Positions 1 through 9,451 of a stretch of 64,000 nt of DNA are shown here, one piece after another. Numbering within the stretch: the stretch's first letter is position 1; each line of letters starts with the position of its first letter. The notes under the pieces were generated by a model. It did no database searches and had not been told where the DNA came from. It was given only the letters and a program-made list of their open reading frames with translations. The position numbers and the translations under genes are program-made. Source of the stretch: CAVQND01 sp049518415 (GTDB lineage Bacteria; Verrucomicrobiota; Verrucomicrobiia; Limisphaerales; UBA8199); NCBI GenBank assembly GCA_049518415.1, contig JBEKRX010000004.1, forward strand, positions 62,001 to 126,000. Direction: 5' to 3'.

Positions 1-997
1 CATGCAGCCAGTCCCGTTGCTCAACGGCCCAGGCAATCCGGCTCAGCCGCGCCTGCGCCGACCAGAGCTTTTCCGCCCGGTCCAGCAATTCCTTGGCCTG
101 GGGCAGCCTGCCGATGAGCGCCCGGGCTTGGTTCAACACCTCCGGCCACAGCAGACTCTGCCCCTGGAGCGACTCACTCACCAGCGCGTCCAAGGCCAGG
201 CCTAGCGTTGGACCTGCCCCGGCACGCCGCAACGCCTCGGCCATCGCCAGGTTGGACAATGGCACCCCCGATTCCGCCGGCACGCCGCGATGCCGCTCCG
301 CGAACTGCCAGAGCGCCTCGATCGGCTCGGACGGCGTCCGCGCTGCCGTTGGCTCGCGCTCCAGTTGAATGAACTCCGCGTTGGCGCGCGCCTCGGCCGG
401 CGGATTCAGTTCCAGAAAATACTTGAGGGCCTCTTTCAGTCTGGCCGATGTGGTGCTGGACACTTGGGCCTGGCCGAGGGCATCCCAGGCCCGGCGTTGC
501 TCCTCCGAGAGCGCCACCAACCATCCTGCCGGACGCGGAGCTTGCTCAGCGCCAGGCGCCCACAGCAGCCAGCGCTCCCCGCCCAGCAACACCCGGCCCG
601 GAAACACTTCTTCCGCCCGCAGGTCGGGATAGGCCCCCTGCCATTTCGCCAACCGGCTTTCATAGGGTTCCCCCAACCTCCTCAAATTCAAGGGCCGCCT
701 TTCGCTGCCGGCCACCATCACATTCCCTCTCTGCAATCGCTCCAGCCGCTCCCGCTCCTGCTCGAACCAGTAGCATCCCATAAGCTCGAAATCGGCCAAT
801 TCCTCCCCCACTCGCCGGCCCAGCTCCGGGGCCAGTTGCTCCAGGATTTCCACCGCCCGCTGCCGGGCCTGCTGTTCCACGGCCGCCTTATCCCGCAGAA
901 TCGCCCGCAGCCCAATGGCCGCCATCACCGCCACCGGCAGCAGGATCAGCAGCCCCTGCCAGAAAAAGGCCGGCTCTCGTTTCGCGCGCGCTCTCAT
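1..997 (-). CDS. N-terminal part of a membrane-anchored protein, cut by the window edge
   Basis: The frame is open from an ATG at 997 to the left edge, about 332 codons, with no stop inside the window. After a short basic start there is one clear membrane segment at about residues 9-30 (FFWQGLLILLPVAVMAAIGL), followed by a long hydrophilic, helical region rich in Arg, Glu and Leu that would lie outside the membrane. No catalytic motif falls inside the window. The layout (short cytoplasmic start, one helix, large sensor-like region) resembles the start of the histidine kinase at 2161-4128, so a second sensor kinase is possible, but that is inference. It lies downstream of the regulator/kinase pair on the same strand. 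Confidence 0.6.
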   Translation of the reverse strand, partial: MRARAKREPAFFWQGLLILLPVAVMAAIGLRAILRDKAAVEQQARQRAVEILEQLAPELGRRVGEELADFELMGCYWFEQERERLERLQRGNVMVAGSERRPLNLRRLGEPYESRLAKWQGAYPDLRAEEVFPGRVLLGGERWLLWAPGAEQAPRPAGWLVALSEEQRRAWDALGQAQVSSTTSARLKEALKYFLELNPPAEARANAEFIQLEREPTAARTPSEPIEALWQFAERHRGVPAESGVPLSNLAMAEALRRAGAGPTLGLALDALVSESLQGQSLLWPEVLNQARALIGRLPQAKELLDRAEKLWSAQARLSRIAWAVEQRDWLH

Positions 998-1076
998 GAC
1001 CGGTTCAACGTCGCTCCCCAACCATACGCCCCCCCAGGAAAACCATTTGTCATGGTTTTGTAAAATTGCCGCCCAG

Positions 1077-1096
1077 TCCAACGCGAATTGGAATCA
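1077..1096. repeat. Palindromic intergenic repeat, AATTGGAAT family, copy 1
   Basis: This is one of four copies of a short inverted repeat with consensus ATTCCAACGCGAATTGGAAT (arms ATTCCAA and TTGGAAT around a CG-rich loop). Here the arms are TCCAA and TTGGA. The repeat overlaps the stop codon of the gene fragment at 1094-1392. Other copies are at 8817, 26296 and 31346. Confidence 0.7.
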
Positions 1097-1392
1097 GTCC
1101 TGGTCTTGGTCTTTGGGATGCGCGAACACGAACGCGGCGCGGACGGGCGCGGGCATTTGATGGTCCGCCCCGCGGACCGGCCGCCAGACGATCTCGTTCA
1201 GCAGGAGGTCGTCGGCCGCATCTTCGCGGGCGAAATTCATCGGGATTTGTCCGCCCCAGGCGGTCGGTTGGTTGCGCTCCTCCAGCCCCACCTGGGCCGG
1301 CAGCGCCTGGTAGGGAGTCAGGTCCGCTTTGGGTTGGAAGGCGTTGAACATGGGCGGGGCGGCGGCGGAATGCCAATTCGTGAGGTGAGGCG
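1094..1392 (-). pseudogene. C-terminal remnant of a YncE-like/alkaline-phosphatase family gene
   Basis: About 98 codons read from a point just behind the response regulator stop to a TGA at 1094-1096. The remnant contains AAPPMFNAFQPKADLTPYQ, then FAREDAADDLLLNEIVW and MPAPVRAAFVFAHP. I recognise this pattern as the extreme C-terminus of the two-domain proteins that join a YncE-type beta-propeller to an alkaline-phosphatase-like domain (usually over 800 residues). There is no propeller and no phosphatase metal site here. The N-terminal piece of the same family lies at 6460-7080 on the same strand, with three genes in between. The only possible start is a TTG overlapping the regulator stop, so it is probably not made as a functional protein. 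Confidence 0.65.
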
Positions 1393-1425
1393 GTGCCGGA
1401 GTGCCAAAGGGGTGAAAGCTGCCGT

Positions 1426-2109
1426 TCAAGGAAGTTCAAAGCGGTAGCCCACATCGCGAATTGTCTTGATGAACTGGGGATATTGGGGGTTCGGTTCCAC
1501 TTTGTTCCGCAGCGAATTGATGCAGCGGTCCACACTGCGTTCAGTCACGATCAGGTCCTCGCCCCAGACGCCGTCCAGGATTTTTGCGCGAGTCAGCGCG
1601 CGGCCCACATTCCGGGCGAAGTAATCGAGCAGGCGGAATTCCTTCGGGGTGAGGGCAACCTCGGCACCGTTCCGCCACAGCACGTGGGAGTCCGGGTCGA
1701 GCCGGCAGTCGCCAAATTCAAAAACCTCCCCGGGCGGCCTGCGGCGCCGCCGGAGGCAGGCGTTCACCCGGGCCAGCAGAATCTCGACGCTGAAGGGTTT
1801 GGCGACGTAATCATCCGCGCCCAGATTGAGGCCGAGCACAATATCGGACTCCTGGCTCTTGGCGGTCAGCATGATGATGGGGGTCGTGAGTCCCTCCTGC
1901 CGGATGCGACGGCAGACGTCGAAGCCGCTGAGGCGCGGCAGCATGATATCCAGGATGATCAAGTCAGGCTTTGCCTCGAAGACGGCCCGGACTCCCTCCG
2001 CGCCATCGGCGGCCGTGCGCACCTCGTAGCCGCTGAACTCGCAATTGTCCTTCAACACCCGCTGCATGGTCGGATCGTCCTCGATGATCAGGATCTTGTC
2101 GCGATTCAT
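1426..2109 (-). CDS. OmpR/PhoB-family response regulator
   Basis: A 227-residue two-component regulator. Residues 5-117 form a receiver domain with acidic residues E10, D11 and D12, the phospho-acceptor D54 (LIILDIMLP), T82 and K104. Residues about 128-226 form an OmpR-type winged helix (ALTPKEFRLLDYFARN, then ERSVDRCINSLRNKVE and TIRDVGYRF). All residues needed for phosphorylation are present, so it should act as a DNA-binding transcription factor. It follows the sensor kinase by 51 bp on the same strand and is almost surely its partner. Its stop touches the phosphatase-family remnant at 1094-1392. Confidence 0.95.
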   Translation of the reverse strand: MNRDKILIIEDDPTMQRVLKDNCEFSGYEVRTAADGAEGVRAVFEAKPDLIILDIMLPRLSGFDVCRRIRQEGLTTPIIMLTAKSQESDIVLGLNLGADDYVAKPFSVEILLARVNACLRRRRRPPGEVFEFGDCRLDPDSHVLWRNGAEVALTPKEFRLLDYFARNVGRALTRAKILDGVWGEDLIVTERSVDRCINSLRNKVEPNPQYPQFIKTIRDVGYRFELP

Positions 2110-2160
2110 GGCGGTTTTCCCTGGCGTCTGGCTTCGATCTGAGTTTCGGCGGCCGGTCGA

Positions 2161-4128
2161 TTAGTTTCCGGAGCCGACCGGCCCGGTCAGCGGAATCTTC
2201 ACGCGAAAGATGCTGCCTTGGCCCGGTTCGCTTTGGACCTCCACCACGCCGGCGTGGGCCTGCACGATGAATTTCACGATGCTGAGGCCCAGGCCACAAC
2301 CGCCCCGCTGCCGCGTCAGGCTCTGGTCCACCTGGTAGAATCGGGCGAAAATCTTCCGGGCCTCGCGGCGGTCGAGCCCGATGCCGTTGTCTTGCACTTC
2401 GAAGCAGACCTGGCGGCCTTCCGCGAAGGCCCGCACGCAGATGCGCTTTTCGTCGCCGGTGTATTTGCAGGCATTGTCCAGCAGGTTGATCAGGACCGTG
2501 GACAGCGCATCGGCATCGCCGCGCAGGGGCGGCAAGTCCGGTTCGACGCGGACATCGAAATTGCAGTGCGCGGATGCCAGTCGTTTCTTGAGCGCATCCA
2601 CCGCCGCGGCGACGACGGCCGCGGGCGCCAGGTCCTCAAAGCGAAAGCGCTGTCTGCCCCGCTCCATGCGCGAGAAGGCCAGGAAGTTCTCGATCAGATG
2701 GCAGAGCCGCAGGTTTTCCTTCGCGATCAGTTGCAGATATTCCCGGAGCTGTTGCTCGTCGCGAAACCGCCCCGCCGCCAGCGTGTCCACCAGCGCCCGG
2801 ATGGAGGCCAGCGGCGTTTTTAACTCGTGCGACACCGTCGAGACGAGTTCGTTCTTCAGCCGCGCGAGCCGCATTTGTGCGGCCACATACCGGGCTACCA
2901 GCAAGGCCACCATGGCGATGATCAGCACCACCAGGAAGCCGGTCCAGAGGTAAAACCGCGTCTGCCGCGCGGACATGGTCGCAAAGGAATCGCCCTCCTT
3001 GAAACTGAGCCCCAGGCGCCAACCCGGCAGGAACTCGCCGGCTTCCTGTGGCGCCACGGGGGTGCTCGAAGCGAAGAGCTCGCCCGGCGGCAGCACGGTC
3101 ACGCGGACGTCGGGCAGCGCGAGCGAATCGAGGAAGGTCGCCAGTTCCTTTTTCAGGCGGTCTTCCCGAAACAGCGCCACCGCGGAGTGATCGGCCGCGG
3201 GCAGCCGCCACACCTTCGCCATCGGCGCTCGTTGCAGCCTGGGCTCCGTCGGCAGCGCGGGATTGTGCTCCAGATAATCCGCGGCCAGTCCCTCGGCCGC
3301 CAGCGTGGGGAACGTGGCGGCATTCGGAGCCAAGGGCGTCACTTCTCCCATCAGGAAACGACGCTGGCTCGAGAGCAGGTCAGAATCCGTGTAGTCGTTC
3401 AGACGCTTCACCAAATCGTCGAGCGCCTGCTGCCGCAGCGCACTGAAATCATCGCGCCCCGCTTCCGCGCCGGCTGCCAGCTTCAGGATCAGGAGCTGCA
3501 CGTTGGGGACGACCAAGGTGCCTTGGGCGCTGATGGCCCTCCGCAGGCTCGGGTCGCCGGCCAGCTCCGCCAGGCCTGCCAGCGCCTGCCCTTTTCGCCC
3601 CGCCTTGAAGAGACAGCCCGCTTGCGACTGGCGGGCCCTGGCTTTCGCGTGAATGTCCTGGCTCGCTTGGGCGATGCGCCCGTAGGCTGCGGCTGCGGCC
3701 AGGCAATTGGTCTTCTGAAACTCCAGTTCTCGCGCCACCGCCCAGTCGCCCATCTCTTCCGTTGGCGTCTCGAGGCTCGCCGACGAAGGATAAATCACCT
3801 TCCCCAAGCGATCATAGGCCACCACGCTGTCGGCCAGGTTGGAGCGAACGACGGCCGCGAACATTTCTGCGGGCGAACCCATCCCGGCCGATTGCAGAGC
3901 AGCTTGCCGGCCCTGCCAGAACGCCGTCAGTTGGCGCTGGAGCGAGGCCACGTGGGTGAGATAGACGTCCGTGAGTCGTCCCTGCACCGCGAGCCGTTCG
4001 TTGCGCATCGCCACGGTCATGAACCACAAGACACAGGCCGCTGGCACCAGGGCAACCAGCACCAGGGCGGCAAACGTGGTGGCGGCGCTGTGATTTCCGG
4101 CGCCGAACTCTTTGAACGGCCTTTTCAA
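2161..4128 (-). CDS. Membrane sensor histidine kinase
   Basis: 655 residues. The first membrane helix is at about 18-41, a large extracytoplasmic region runs to about 390, and a second helix is at about 392-414 (LWTGFLVVLIIAMVALLVA). A HisKA domain follows without a recognisable HAMP, with the phospho-acceptor at H434 (STVSHELKTPLASIRALVD). The ATPase domain has an N box (INLLDNACKYT), a G1 box (VQDNGIGLD) and a G2 box (GGCGLGLSIVKFIV), so the kinase looks active. The extracytoplasmic part has no obvious PAS or Cache motif; its Ala-rich helical stretch (about 130-200) may be TPR-like. It lies 51 bp before the regulator gene and 152 bp after the TolB-like gene. Confidence 0.95.
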   Translation of the reverse strand: MKRPFKEFGAGNHSAATTFAALVLVALVPAACVLWFMTVAMRNERLAVQGRLTDVYLTHVASLQRQLTAFWQGRQAALQSAGMGSPAEMFAAVVRSNLADSVVAYDRLGKVIYPSSASLETPTEEMGDWAVARELEFQKTNCLAAAAAYGRIAQASQDIHAKARARQSQAGCLFKAGRKGQALAGLAELAGDPSLRRAISAQGTLVVPNVQLLILKLAAGAEAGRDDFSALRQQALDDLVKRLNDYTDSDLLSSQRRFLMGEVTPLAPNAATFPTLAAEGLAADYLEHNPALPTEPRLQRAPMAKVWRLPAADHSAVALFREDRLKKELATFLDSLALPDVRVTVLPPGELFASSTPVAPQEAGEFLPGWRLGLSFKEGDSFATMSARQTRFYLWTGFLVVLIIAMVALLVARYVAAQMRLARLKNELVSTVSHELKTPLASIRALVDTLAAGRFRDEQQLREYLQLIAKENLRLCHLIENFLAFSRMERGRQRFRFEDLAPAAVVAAAVDALKKRLASAHCNFDVRVEPDLPPLRGDADALSTVLINLLDNACKYTGDEKRICVRAFAEGRQVCFEVQDNGIGLDRREARKIFARFYQVDQSLTRQRGGCGLGLSIVKFIVQAHAGVVEVQSEPGQGSIFRVKIPLTGPVGSGN

Positions 4129-4280
4129 TTCTGGTTATGGACGAAACGAGCGTCCGAGGTCGAACATGGCATATCGAAGCTTCCAACTCAATACACTTGC
4201 GCCGCCGGTTTCTCCGTCAGCCAAGCCAGGGTTGTCTGGCTTGCCACGCGATACCGGCCCGCGCCACAGGATGAGCTGAC

Positions 4281-6374
4281 CTAATTTTTCGTGGCGCCAG
4301 CCGCTTGCGCGGCCGGTTTGGGCATCAGGCCTTCCATCACCCACAAATCCCGGCCACTCGATAATCCCGCGCCGAACGCAATTTGGCGGCCGTCAGGGTG
4401 AATGCTGATATCGCGGATGCCGGGTTGGGAGAACTTTAGTTCCACGGATTGACCCGAATCCACTGCGATTGCCCAAACCCCGCCTTTTTTCGTGTACACG
4501 AGGCGTTTGCCGTCCGGAGTCCAGGCGAGCGAAGCTACCCCCTCCCGCGGGGCGGCCATTCGCACCACTTCCTTGGTCTCGGGGCCGCCGCTCACGCCTC
4601 GCACCTTGAGCGCGACGACAAAATCCTTCGCTTTGTATGCGGCGATGGCCAGGCGCTGGCCGTCCGGTGACAGCTCGTAGGGGCACCAGATTTGCAGCGT
4701 TTCCGGTGATTCATAGACGATCTCCTCGTGGCCCGAGCGCAAGTTGCGGCGGATAATGCTATCCTTGGAGCCAGTGCCTCCGTCCGCGCCCTTGAAGAAG
4801 TCTCGCCGCTCGTAGTAAAACGAGTTTCCGTCCGGCGAGAACCGAGGGTGGCAAATCCAGTAGCCCGGAACCTGGCCATTCATGGTCCTGACGAGCGTCT
4901 CCGTTGCGCCAGAAGCCAATTCGTAGCGATGGATTCCGTGACCGACCTCCGTTCTAGATTGGACCAACAGGAACGCACCGTCGTCGGACCAGGCATACTG
5001 TTGGAGCGAGGTCGTAAAAGTATCCGAAACTGGAAACTCCTTCTGCTCTCCAGCCGCCAGCGACACGGCAACAAATCGCTTCTGTCGGCCCTGGACCGCC
5101 AACATCAGTTTCTGCCCATCCTTCGACCAGGTCGGCATGGATTGCAGTCCTGGAAACCGGTCCATCAGAACGCGGCGAGGCTGGCCTGAAATCTCTCCCG
5201 TTTGGAAATTGGCCGTCGCCAGATAAACATCCGTGGAGGACTTTGCTTCCGTGTAGTAAAAGCTGCCGTCGCGAGTGATGCCGAGCGGGGAAATGTCCCC
5301 CACATTCGCTTTGACCAGCTCGGGTTCGCCCGAGGGCTTGCCCTCCCGAACCGTGATCGCCCACAATCCCTTGGTGCCCATGCGATCGCTAAAAAAGAGA
5401 AGCCTGGCATCTCCCGGGGACCAACCGACTACGCCTCCGACTTCCTTTTCGACCAGTGTGGTTTCGGTGGCCGATTCAAGGTCGAGGACGGAGATCTTCC
5501 GCTGACTCTCGCTTCCCTCGCCCACCCGATAGGCCAGGTAACGCCCGCTCCAAGAGAGGCGCATGTCCCCAACACCTACAGAGGGCGGCCAGCGTTTGAT
5601 TTCTTTCATCGTTCCGGATTTGACGTCCACGGTGAAGACGCTGGTGCTCCTGCTCTCCAGGTCCCAATGGTCAAGGAACAATTGCCCGCCATCGGGGGAC
5701 CAGCCGCAAATCCCAGTAAATACCATTTGTTCGTTAATTTTATAAACCTGCTTGGCTTCCGACCCGTCGATCCTGGCGACGTAAAACAAATTGTCTGATA
5801 GCCGGTATGCGATCAGGCGCCCATCGGGTGAAAAGATCACGTTATATTCCAATATGTCCTTTTCGGTCCCCTTGATGGCCGTCCAGGTCTTGCCGGTGGC
5901 AGTCTCATAAATGACTACGTTGGAATTGTCCTTTGGCTTGTAAGCGACCAACCGCCCGTCGGGCGAAACTGAATAGACCTGGCCGGCCGTCAGTGGAAGC
6001 TGGCGAATGGTGATGTTGCTCGACGGTGTCTGGCCCAACTCGGCCAGGAGTTCCCGGGCCTTCTGACCCAGCGCCGCCTCGGCCGGGAATTGCCTGAGGA
6101 GATCATTGAGGATGCTGATCGCCTGGTCCTTGCTGCCCTTTTTCTGGTAGCACACCCCCAGCCGGTATTGCGCCTGCGCCACCACCGAAAGGTTGGTGGC
6201 CGCTTCGGCGGTGATTTGCTGATAGATCTTGATGGCGGCGTCGAGGTTTCGCTCCGTTTCTTCGGCGAAGATGCCCTTCTGCAAAAGGACGGAAAACGAT
6301 TCCGCGGCCGTGGCGGTCGTCAAAAGCGATCCGATGATTACGGTGGTCAACATTAACTGCCTGAGCTTTTTCAT
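4281..6374 (-). CDS. Secreted TolB-like WD40 propeller protein with an N-terminal TPR region
   Basis: 697 residues with a signal peptide (MKKLRQLMLTTVIIGSLLTTATA). Residues about 27-115 contain a TPR-like stretch (AQAQYRLGVCYQKKGSKDQA). The rest is made of TolB/PD40 blades, each with an SPDGR or TPDGK motif (for example VSPDGRLVAYK, FSPDGRLIAYR, WTPDGKRLVYT, IHPDGRQIAFG). The start is supported by AGGAGA eight bases upstream. The protein is expected in the periplasm or at the cell surface. As the first gene of a likely operon with the sensor kinase and regulator, it may bind a ligand or partner for the sensor; this is inference. Its base composition looks less GC-rich than its neighbours, which would fit transfer. 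Confidence 0.85.
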   Translation of the reverse strand: MKKLRQLMLTTVIIGSLLTTATAAESFSVLLQKGIFAEETERNLDAAIKIYQQITAEAATNLSVVAQAQYRLGVCYQKKGSKDQAISILNDLLRQFPAEAALGQKARELLAELGQTPSSNITIRQLPLTAGQVYSVSPDGRLVAYKPKDNSNVVIYETATGKTWTAIKGTEKDILEYNVIFSPDGRLIAYRLSDNLFYVARIDGSEAKQVYKINEQMVFTGICGWSPDGGQLFLDHWDLESRSTSVFTVDVKSGTMKEIKRWPPSVGVGDMRLSWSGRYLAYRVGEGSESQRKISVLDLESATETTLVEKEVGGVVGWSPGDARLLFFSDRMGTKGLWAITVREGKPSGEPELVKANVGDISPLGITRDGSFYYTEAKSSTDVYLATANFQTGEISGQPRRVLMDRFPGLQSMPTWSKDGQKLMLAVQGRQKRFVAVSLAAGEQKEFPVSDTFTTSLQQYAWSDDGAFLLVQSRTEVGHGIHRYELASGATETLVRTMNGQVPGYWICHPRFSPDGNSFYYERRDFFKGADGGTGSKDSIIRRNLRSGHEEIVYESPETLQIWCPYELSPDGQRLAIAAYKAKDFVVALKVRGVSGGPETKEVVRMAAPREGVASLAWTPDGKRLVYTKKGGVWAIAVDSGQSVELKFSQPGIRDISIHPDGRQIAFGAGLSSGRDLWVMEGLMPKPAAQAAGATKN

Positions 6375-6459
6375 AGAAGTCTCCTGCGCTTTAGGTTTGG
6401 ATTTTTGTCTTCACTGTCTTCACAGCTTTGTTTTCGACGGAGACCCTGCCAGGCCAATG

Positions 6460-7080
6460 TTACCATTGTATTACCATCTCATCCTTTTTGTATCCTTTTT
6501 TGACCTTCTTCAACTGACAAAAAATTGGTTTCCAGTTCGCCCTTGAGTAAATCGGTTTTGCCGCCAAGCCGCAAATCGCTGCGGCGCGGGTGGTGCGGGA
6601 CGGCGTGCAAAAAGCTCCGGTGTTGGGCGACTGCGCCCATGGGGACAACGCGCCGTCTCGGAAATCATAGGCATGGATGACCTCCTCCCCGGCCCCGCTG
6701 CAAAACAGCTTCTTGCCGTCCCGGGAGAATTCCACGCCGTAAAAGGCCTCAGGCACTGCCGCCCGCGCCACTACTTTGGCCGCCACAAGGTCCACGACCA
6801 CCACCTGGAGCGCCCCAAAGCCGCTGTGCAGCACCGCGGCAAATTGCCCGCCCGGATGCACCGCCACGTTGATGGGGAAATCCGCCAACTCCACCTGCCG
6901 ACCAGTGGGCCGCAGTGACCATTGGTTGGGCAGCAACACCGAGCCGTCCGGTTGCCGGCCGGGCCAGGCGGTGCGCCCAGCCGTGAGCGCCGACGGGGTG
7001 CGGCTTGGATGTCTGGCGGGCGCGCAGCCGCTGGCCGCCACCAGCGCGGCCACCAGCAACGGACAGAACTGGATTCGCAT
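6460..7080 (-). pseudogene. N-terminal remnant of a YncE-like/alkaline-phosphatase family lipoprotein
   Basis: The frame begins at ATG 7080 with a lipoprotein signal (LLVAALVAASGC). It continues with family-typical sequence: NQWSLRPTGRQVELADFP, NVAVHPGGQFAAVLHSGFG, YGVEFSRDGKKLFCSGAG and VIHAYDFRDG, which are the first blades of a YncE-type propeller. From about 6620 downward the family pattern ends, the frame reads into a Lys-rich tail and stops at 6460. The rest of the propeller and the whole phosphatase domain are missing. The last ~98 codons of such a gene lie at 1094-1392. I read the two as halves of one broken gene flanking the TolB/kinase/regulator cassette. Confidence 0.65.
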
Positions 7081-7334
7081 AAGCCCGGCCCTGCTTTTGC
7101 CAGCGAATTGACGCGAGGTAAGGAAGAAACAAAGGCCAGCAATATCATTGGCATTCCGGGAATGCCTCCACGGTTCGGCTCTGCCAGATAAGAGACGCTG
7201 GGCGTCTGGCGACCTCTGCCAACCGGGCATTCCCCGCCAACCAGCCCTCGACCCGACGCCCAGCCACGCGGTTGTCAATTTGCAATGGACTCGACAACCT
7301 GACCGCCTGATAACCTTGCCCTGGCTTCAACGCC

Positions 7335-8768
7335 TCACCGTCTTAACCAATAATTCTCAATCGCCTCCAGCGATTGGCCTTTGGTCTCGGGCACCCAGCG
7401 CCACACCACCACGATCGTCACCACGCAAAACCCGGCGTAGAGGAAGAAGGGAAAGCCGTGATGGAACCGTTCCAGCAGCCACGCATTATGGTCCATCATC
7501 GGGAAGGTTTGCGACACCACGAAATTCGCCGTCCACAAGCACACCGTCGCCACGGCCATCCCCCGGCCGCGAATCCGCGTCGGGAAGATTTCCGACAGGA
7601 TCACCCATGTCACCGGCCCGACCGCCAGCGCGAAACTGGCGATATAGCCCAGAATAAAGGCCAGCACCCAGACCTGGGTTTTCTGGAGCCAGGCCGCCAG
7701 GCCGATCGCCACCAGGCAGATGCCCATGCCCAGCGACCCCAGCATCATCAGCGGCTTGCGCCCCAACCGATCCACAGTCCAGATGGCCACAATGGTAAAG
7801 AGCAGGTTGACCGCCCCGACCGCCACCGTCTGCAACAGCGCCGCGTCGCTGCCCGCCCCAAGCTTCTGGAAGAGGTCCGGCGCGTAGTAGAGAAACACGT
7901 TGATGCCGGTGACCTGCTGCAACACCGCCAGCGCGACGCCCAGCGCCAGCACCACCCGCACGCCCGGCTTGACCAGCTCGCTCAACGTGGCGCCTTCCCG
8001 CCCGATGGTCTCGGTGATCTCGCGCATTTCCTGCTCGGCCGCCGCCGCCCCGTTCACCCGCCTCAGGATGCCCAACGCTTCCTGGGCCCGGTCCTTCGCC
8101 ACCAAAAAGCGCGGCGTCTCGGGCACCAAAAACAGAAGCGCCAGCAGCAATACCGCCGGCGCGGCTTCCGAGCCGAACATCCAGCGCCAGCCCGTAGCCT
8201 CGTTCCAGGCCGCCTCGCCGTGCCGCGCGATATAATAATTGACGAAATAAACCAGCAGCATCCCCGACACGATGGCGAACTGGTTGACCGAGACCATGCG
8301 CCCGCGAATGCGCGCCGGGCTCATCTCCGCAATGTACATCGGACTGGTGATGGACGCTGCCCCGACCGCCAACCCGCAGATGATGCGGAAGCTGACGAAT
8401 TGGGTCAGGTTCCTCGGCAAAGCGGTGCCGACGGCGGAGACCACAAACAGCACCGCCGCCAGCAGCAGCACCTTCCGCCGCCCCCAGCGATCGCTCAGGC
8501 CCCCGGCCAGCCCGGCCCCCAGCCCGCACCCCAGCAGTGTGCAACTGGCGGCCCATCCTTTCCCCACGGCGCTCAAATCAAAGTGCGCCTCCATGAAATC
8601 GATGGCCCCGGAGATCACCGCCGTGTCGTAGCCAAACAGCATCCCGCCCAGGGCGGCCACCAGGCTGACGAGCGTCATGTAAAGGACACTGCCCCCGGCT
8701 GGCCCGGGCGCGCCATAGCCCGTCGCCAACCCGGCCGAGGGGTCCCCGTCCAGGGACGAATTACTCAT
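7335..8768 (-). CDS. MFS sugar porter (GalP/XylE-like)
   Basis: 477 residues with twelve predicted membrane helices and the signature motifs of the sugar porter family: FGYDTAVISGAIDF in helix 1, DRWGRRK in the 2-3 loop, PMYIAEMSPARIRGR, PETPRFL before the central loop, QQVTGINVFLYYAP in helix 7, DRLGRKP in the 8-9 loop, EIFPTRIRGR, and PETKGQSLE at the C-terminus. It should be a proton-coupled or facilitative sugar carrier in the inner membrane; the substrate cannot be told from sequence. It starts 62 bp after the DUF1080 gene on the same strand, so both probably serve uptake and breakdown of one glycan or glycoside. Confidence 0.95.
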   Translation of the reverse strand: MSNSSLDGDPSAGLATGYGAPGPAGGSVLYMTLVSLVAALGGMLFGYDTAVISGAIDFMEAHFDLSAVGKGWAASCTLLGCGLGAGLAGGLSDRWGRRKVLLLAAVLFVVSAVGTALPRNLTQFVSFRIICGLAVGAASITSPMYIAEMSPARIRGRMVSVNQFAIVSGMLLVYFVNYYIARHGEAAWNEATGWRWMFGSEAAPAVLLLALLFLVPETPRFLVAKDRAQEALGILRRVNGAAAAEQEMREITETIGREGATLSELVKPGVRVVLALGVALAVLQQVTGINVFLYYAPDLFQKLGAGSDAALLQTVAVGAVNLLFTIVAIWTVDRLGRKPLMMLGSLGMGICLVAIGLAAWLQKTQVWVLAFILGYIASFALAVGPVTWVILSEIFPTRIRGRGMAVATVCLWTANFVVSQTFPMMDHNAWLLERFHHGFPFFLYAGFCVVTIVVVWRWVPETKGQSLEAIENYWLRR

Positions 8769-8816
8769 CGCAGTGCAATTTCTTGGTGTCGCCCGGCCGC
8801 GCTCCGCCCCATCTTG

Positions 8817-8833
8817 AACGCGAATTGGAATTA
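8817..8833. repeat. Palindromic intergenic repeat, AATTGGAAT family, copy 2
   Basis: The copy reads AACGCGAATTGGAATTA and lacks the left arm of the stem. On the minus strand its TAA is the stop codon of the DUF1080 gene (8831-8833), as also happens with copy 1 and the gene fragment at 1094. Confidence 0.65.
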
Positions 8834-9451
8834 CTTGCCAGTCGGCTTATCGCCGCCAGGCAGTTCCCGGACGCGCAGGTTGCGAAAGTCGAAGGACTTG
8901 CCCTCGGCCTGGATGCCGAGGTAGCCGCGCTGGGCGTCAACCTCGTTGAATTCCCAGGCGCGCTCCCCATCCACCTCCAGCGTGATCTGCCGGCCGCGGA
9001 CTTCAATGCGGAATTTCACCCATTGGTTCAGCGGCATCCGGGGTGTCTCGGCCGGCACCACGGTCTTGTAGCCCTTGACCAGGGCTCCCAGGGCGCTGGA
9101 GGCCAGGTTCACCTGCCAGCCGTCCTTGGGCCACGGCTTGCCCTCCAGCCCGGCCCGAACGAAAAAGCCGCTGTCGTATTGCGGCGCCAGGGCCCGCCAT
9201 TCGGCCTCGAACACGAAATCCGTATATTGCTTCTCGGTGCGCAGCCAACCCATGCCATCGACCAGGCGCAGGTTGCCATTCGTCACGATGAAACTCACCT
9301 CATGCACCGGCGCCCACCCGCTCAAGTCCTTCCCATTGAACAACGAAACCCAGCCCCCGTCCTTGGTATCATCCCCCGCCACGCAAGGCCGGGCGGCTCC
9401 CAGGCAAACCAGCAGAAAAACCGGGCCTAACCTCGTCAGGATTCTTTTCAT
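8831..9451 (-). CDS. Secreted DUF1080 (3-keto-disaccharide hydrolase family) protein
   Basis: 206 residues with a signal peptide (about 1-25). The mature part is a single DUF1080 concanavalin-like domain with the typical start WVSLFNGKDLSGW, the middle strand pattern YDSGFFVRAG, NQWVKFRIEVRGRQITLEVDGE, and a closing GYLGIQAEGKSFDFRNLRVREL. Some members hydrolyse 3-keto-glycosides made by sugar oxidoreductases; others are only carbohydrate-binding. It is probably periplasmic and acts before the adjacent sugar porter. The family is expanded in Verrucomicrobiota and Planctomycetota. Confidence 0.9.
   Translation of the reverse strand: MKRILTRLGPVFLLVCLGAARPCVAGDDTKDGGWVSLFNGKDLSGWAPVHEVSFIVTNGNLRLVDGMGWLRTEKQYTDFVFEAEWRALAPQYDSGFFVRAGLEGKPWPKDGWQVNLASSALGALVKGYKTVVPAETPRMPLNQWVKFRIEVRGRQITLEVDGERAWEFNEVDAQRGYLGIQAEGKSFDFRNLRVRELPGGDKPTGK

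Noticed and set aside
2827..4284. A 485-codon open frame on the plus strand
   Set aside because: Antisense to the histidine kinase, which has all catalytic motifs.
7374..8924. A 516-codon open frame on the plus strand
   Set aside because: Antisense to the sugar porter; His/Arg/Gln-rich composition is typical of shadow frames.
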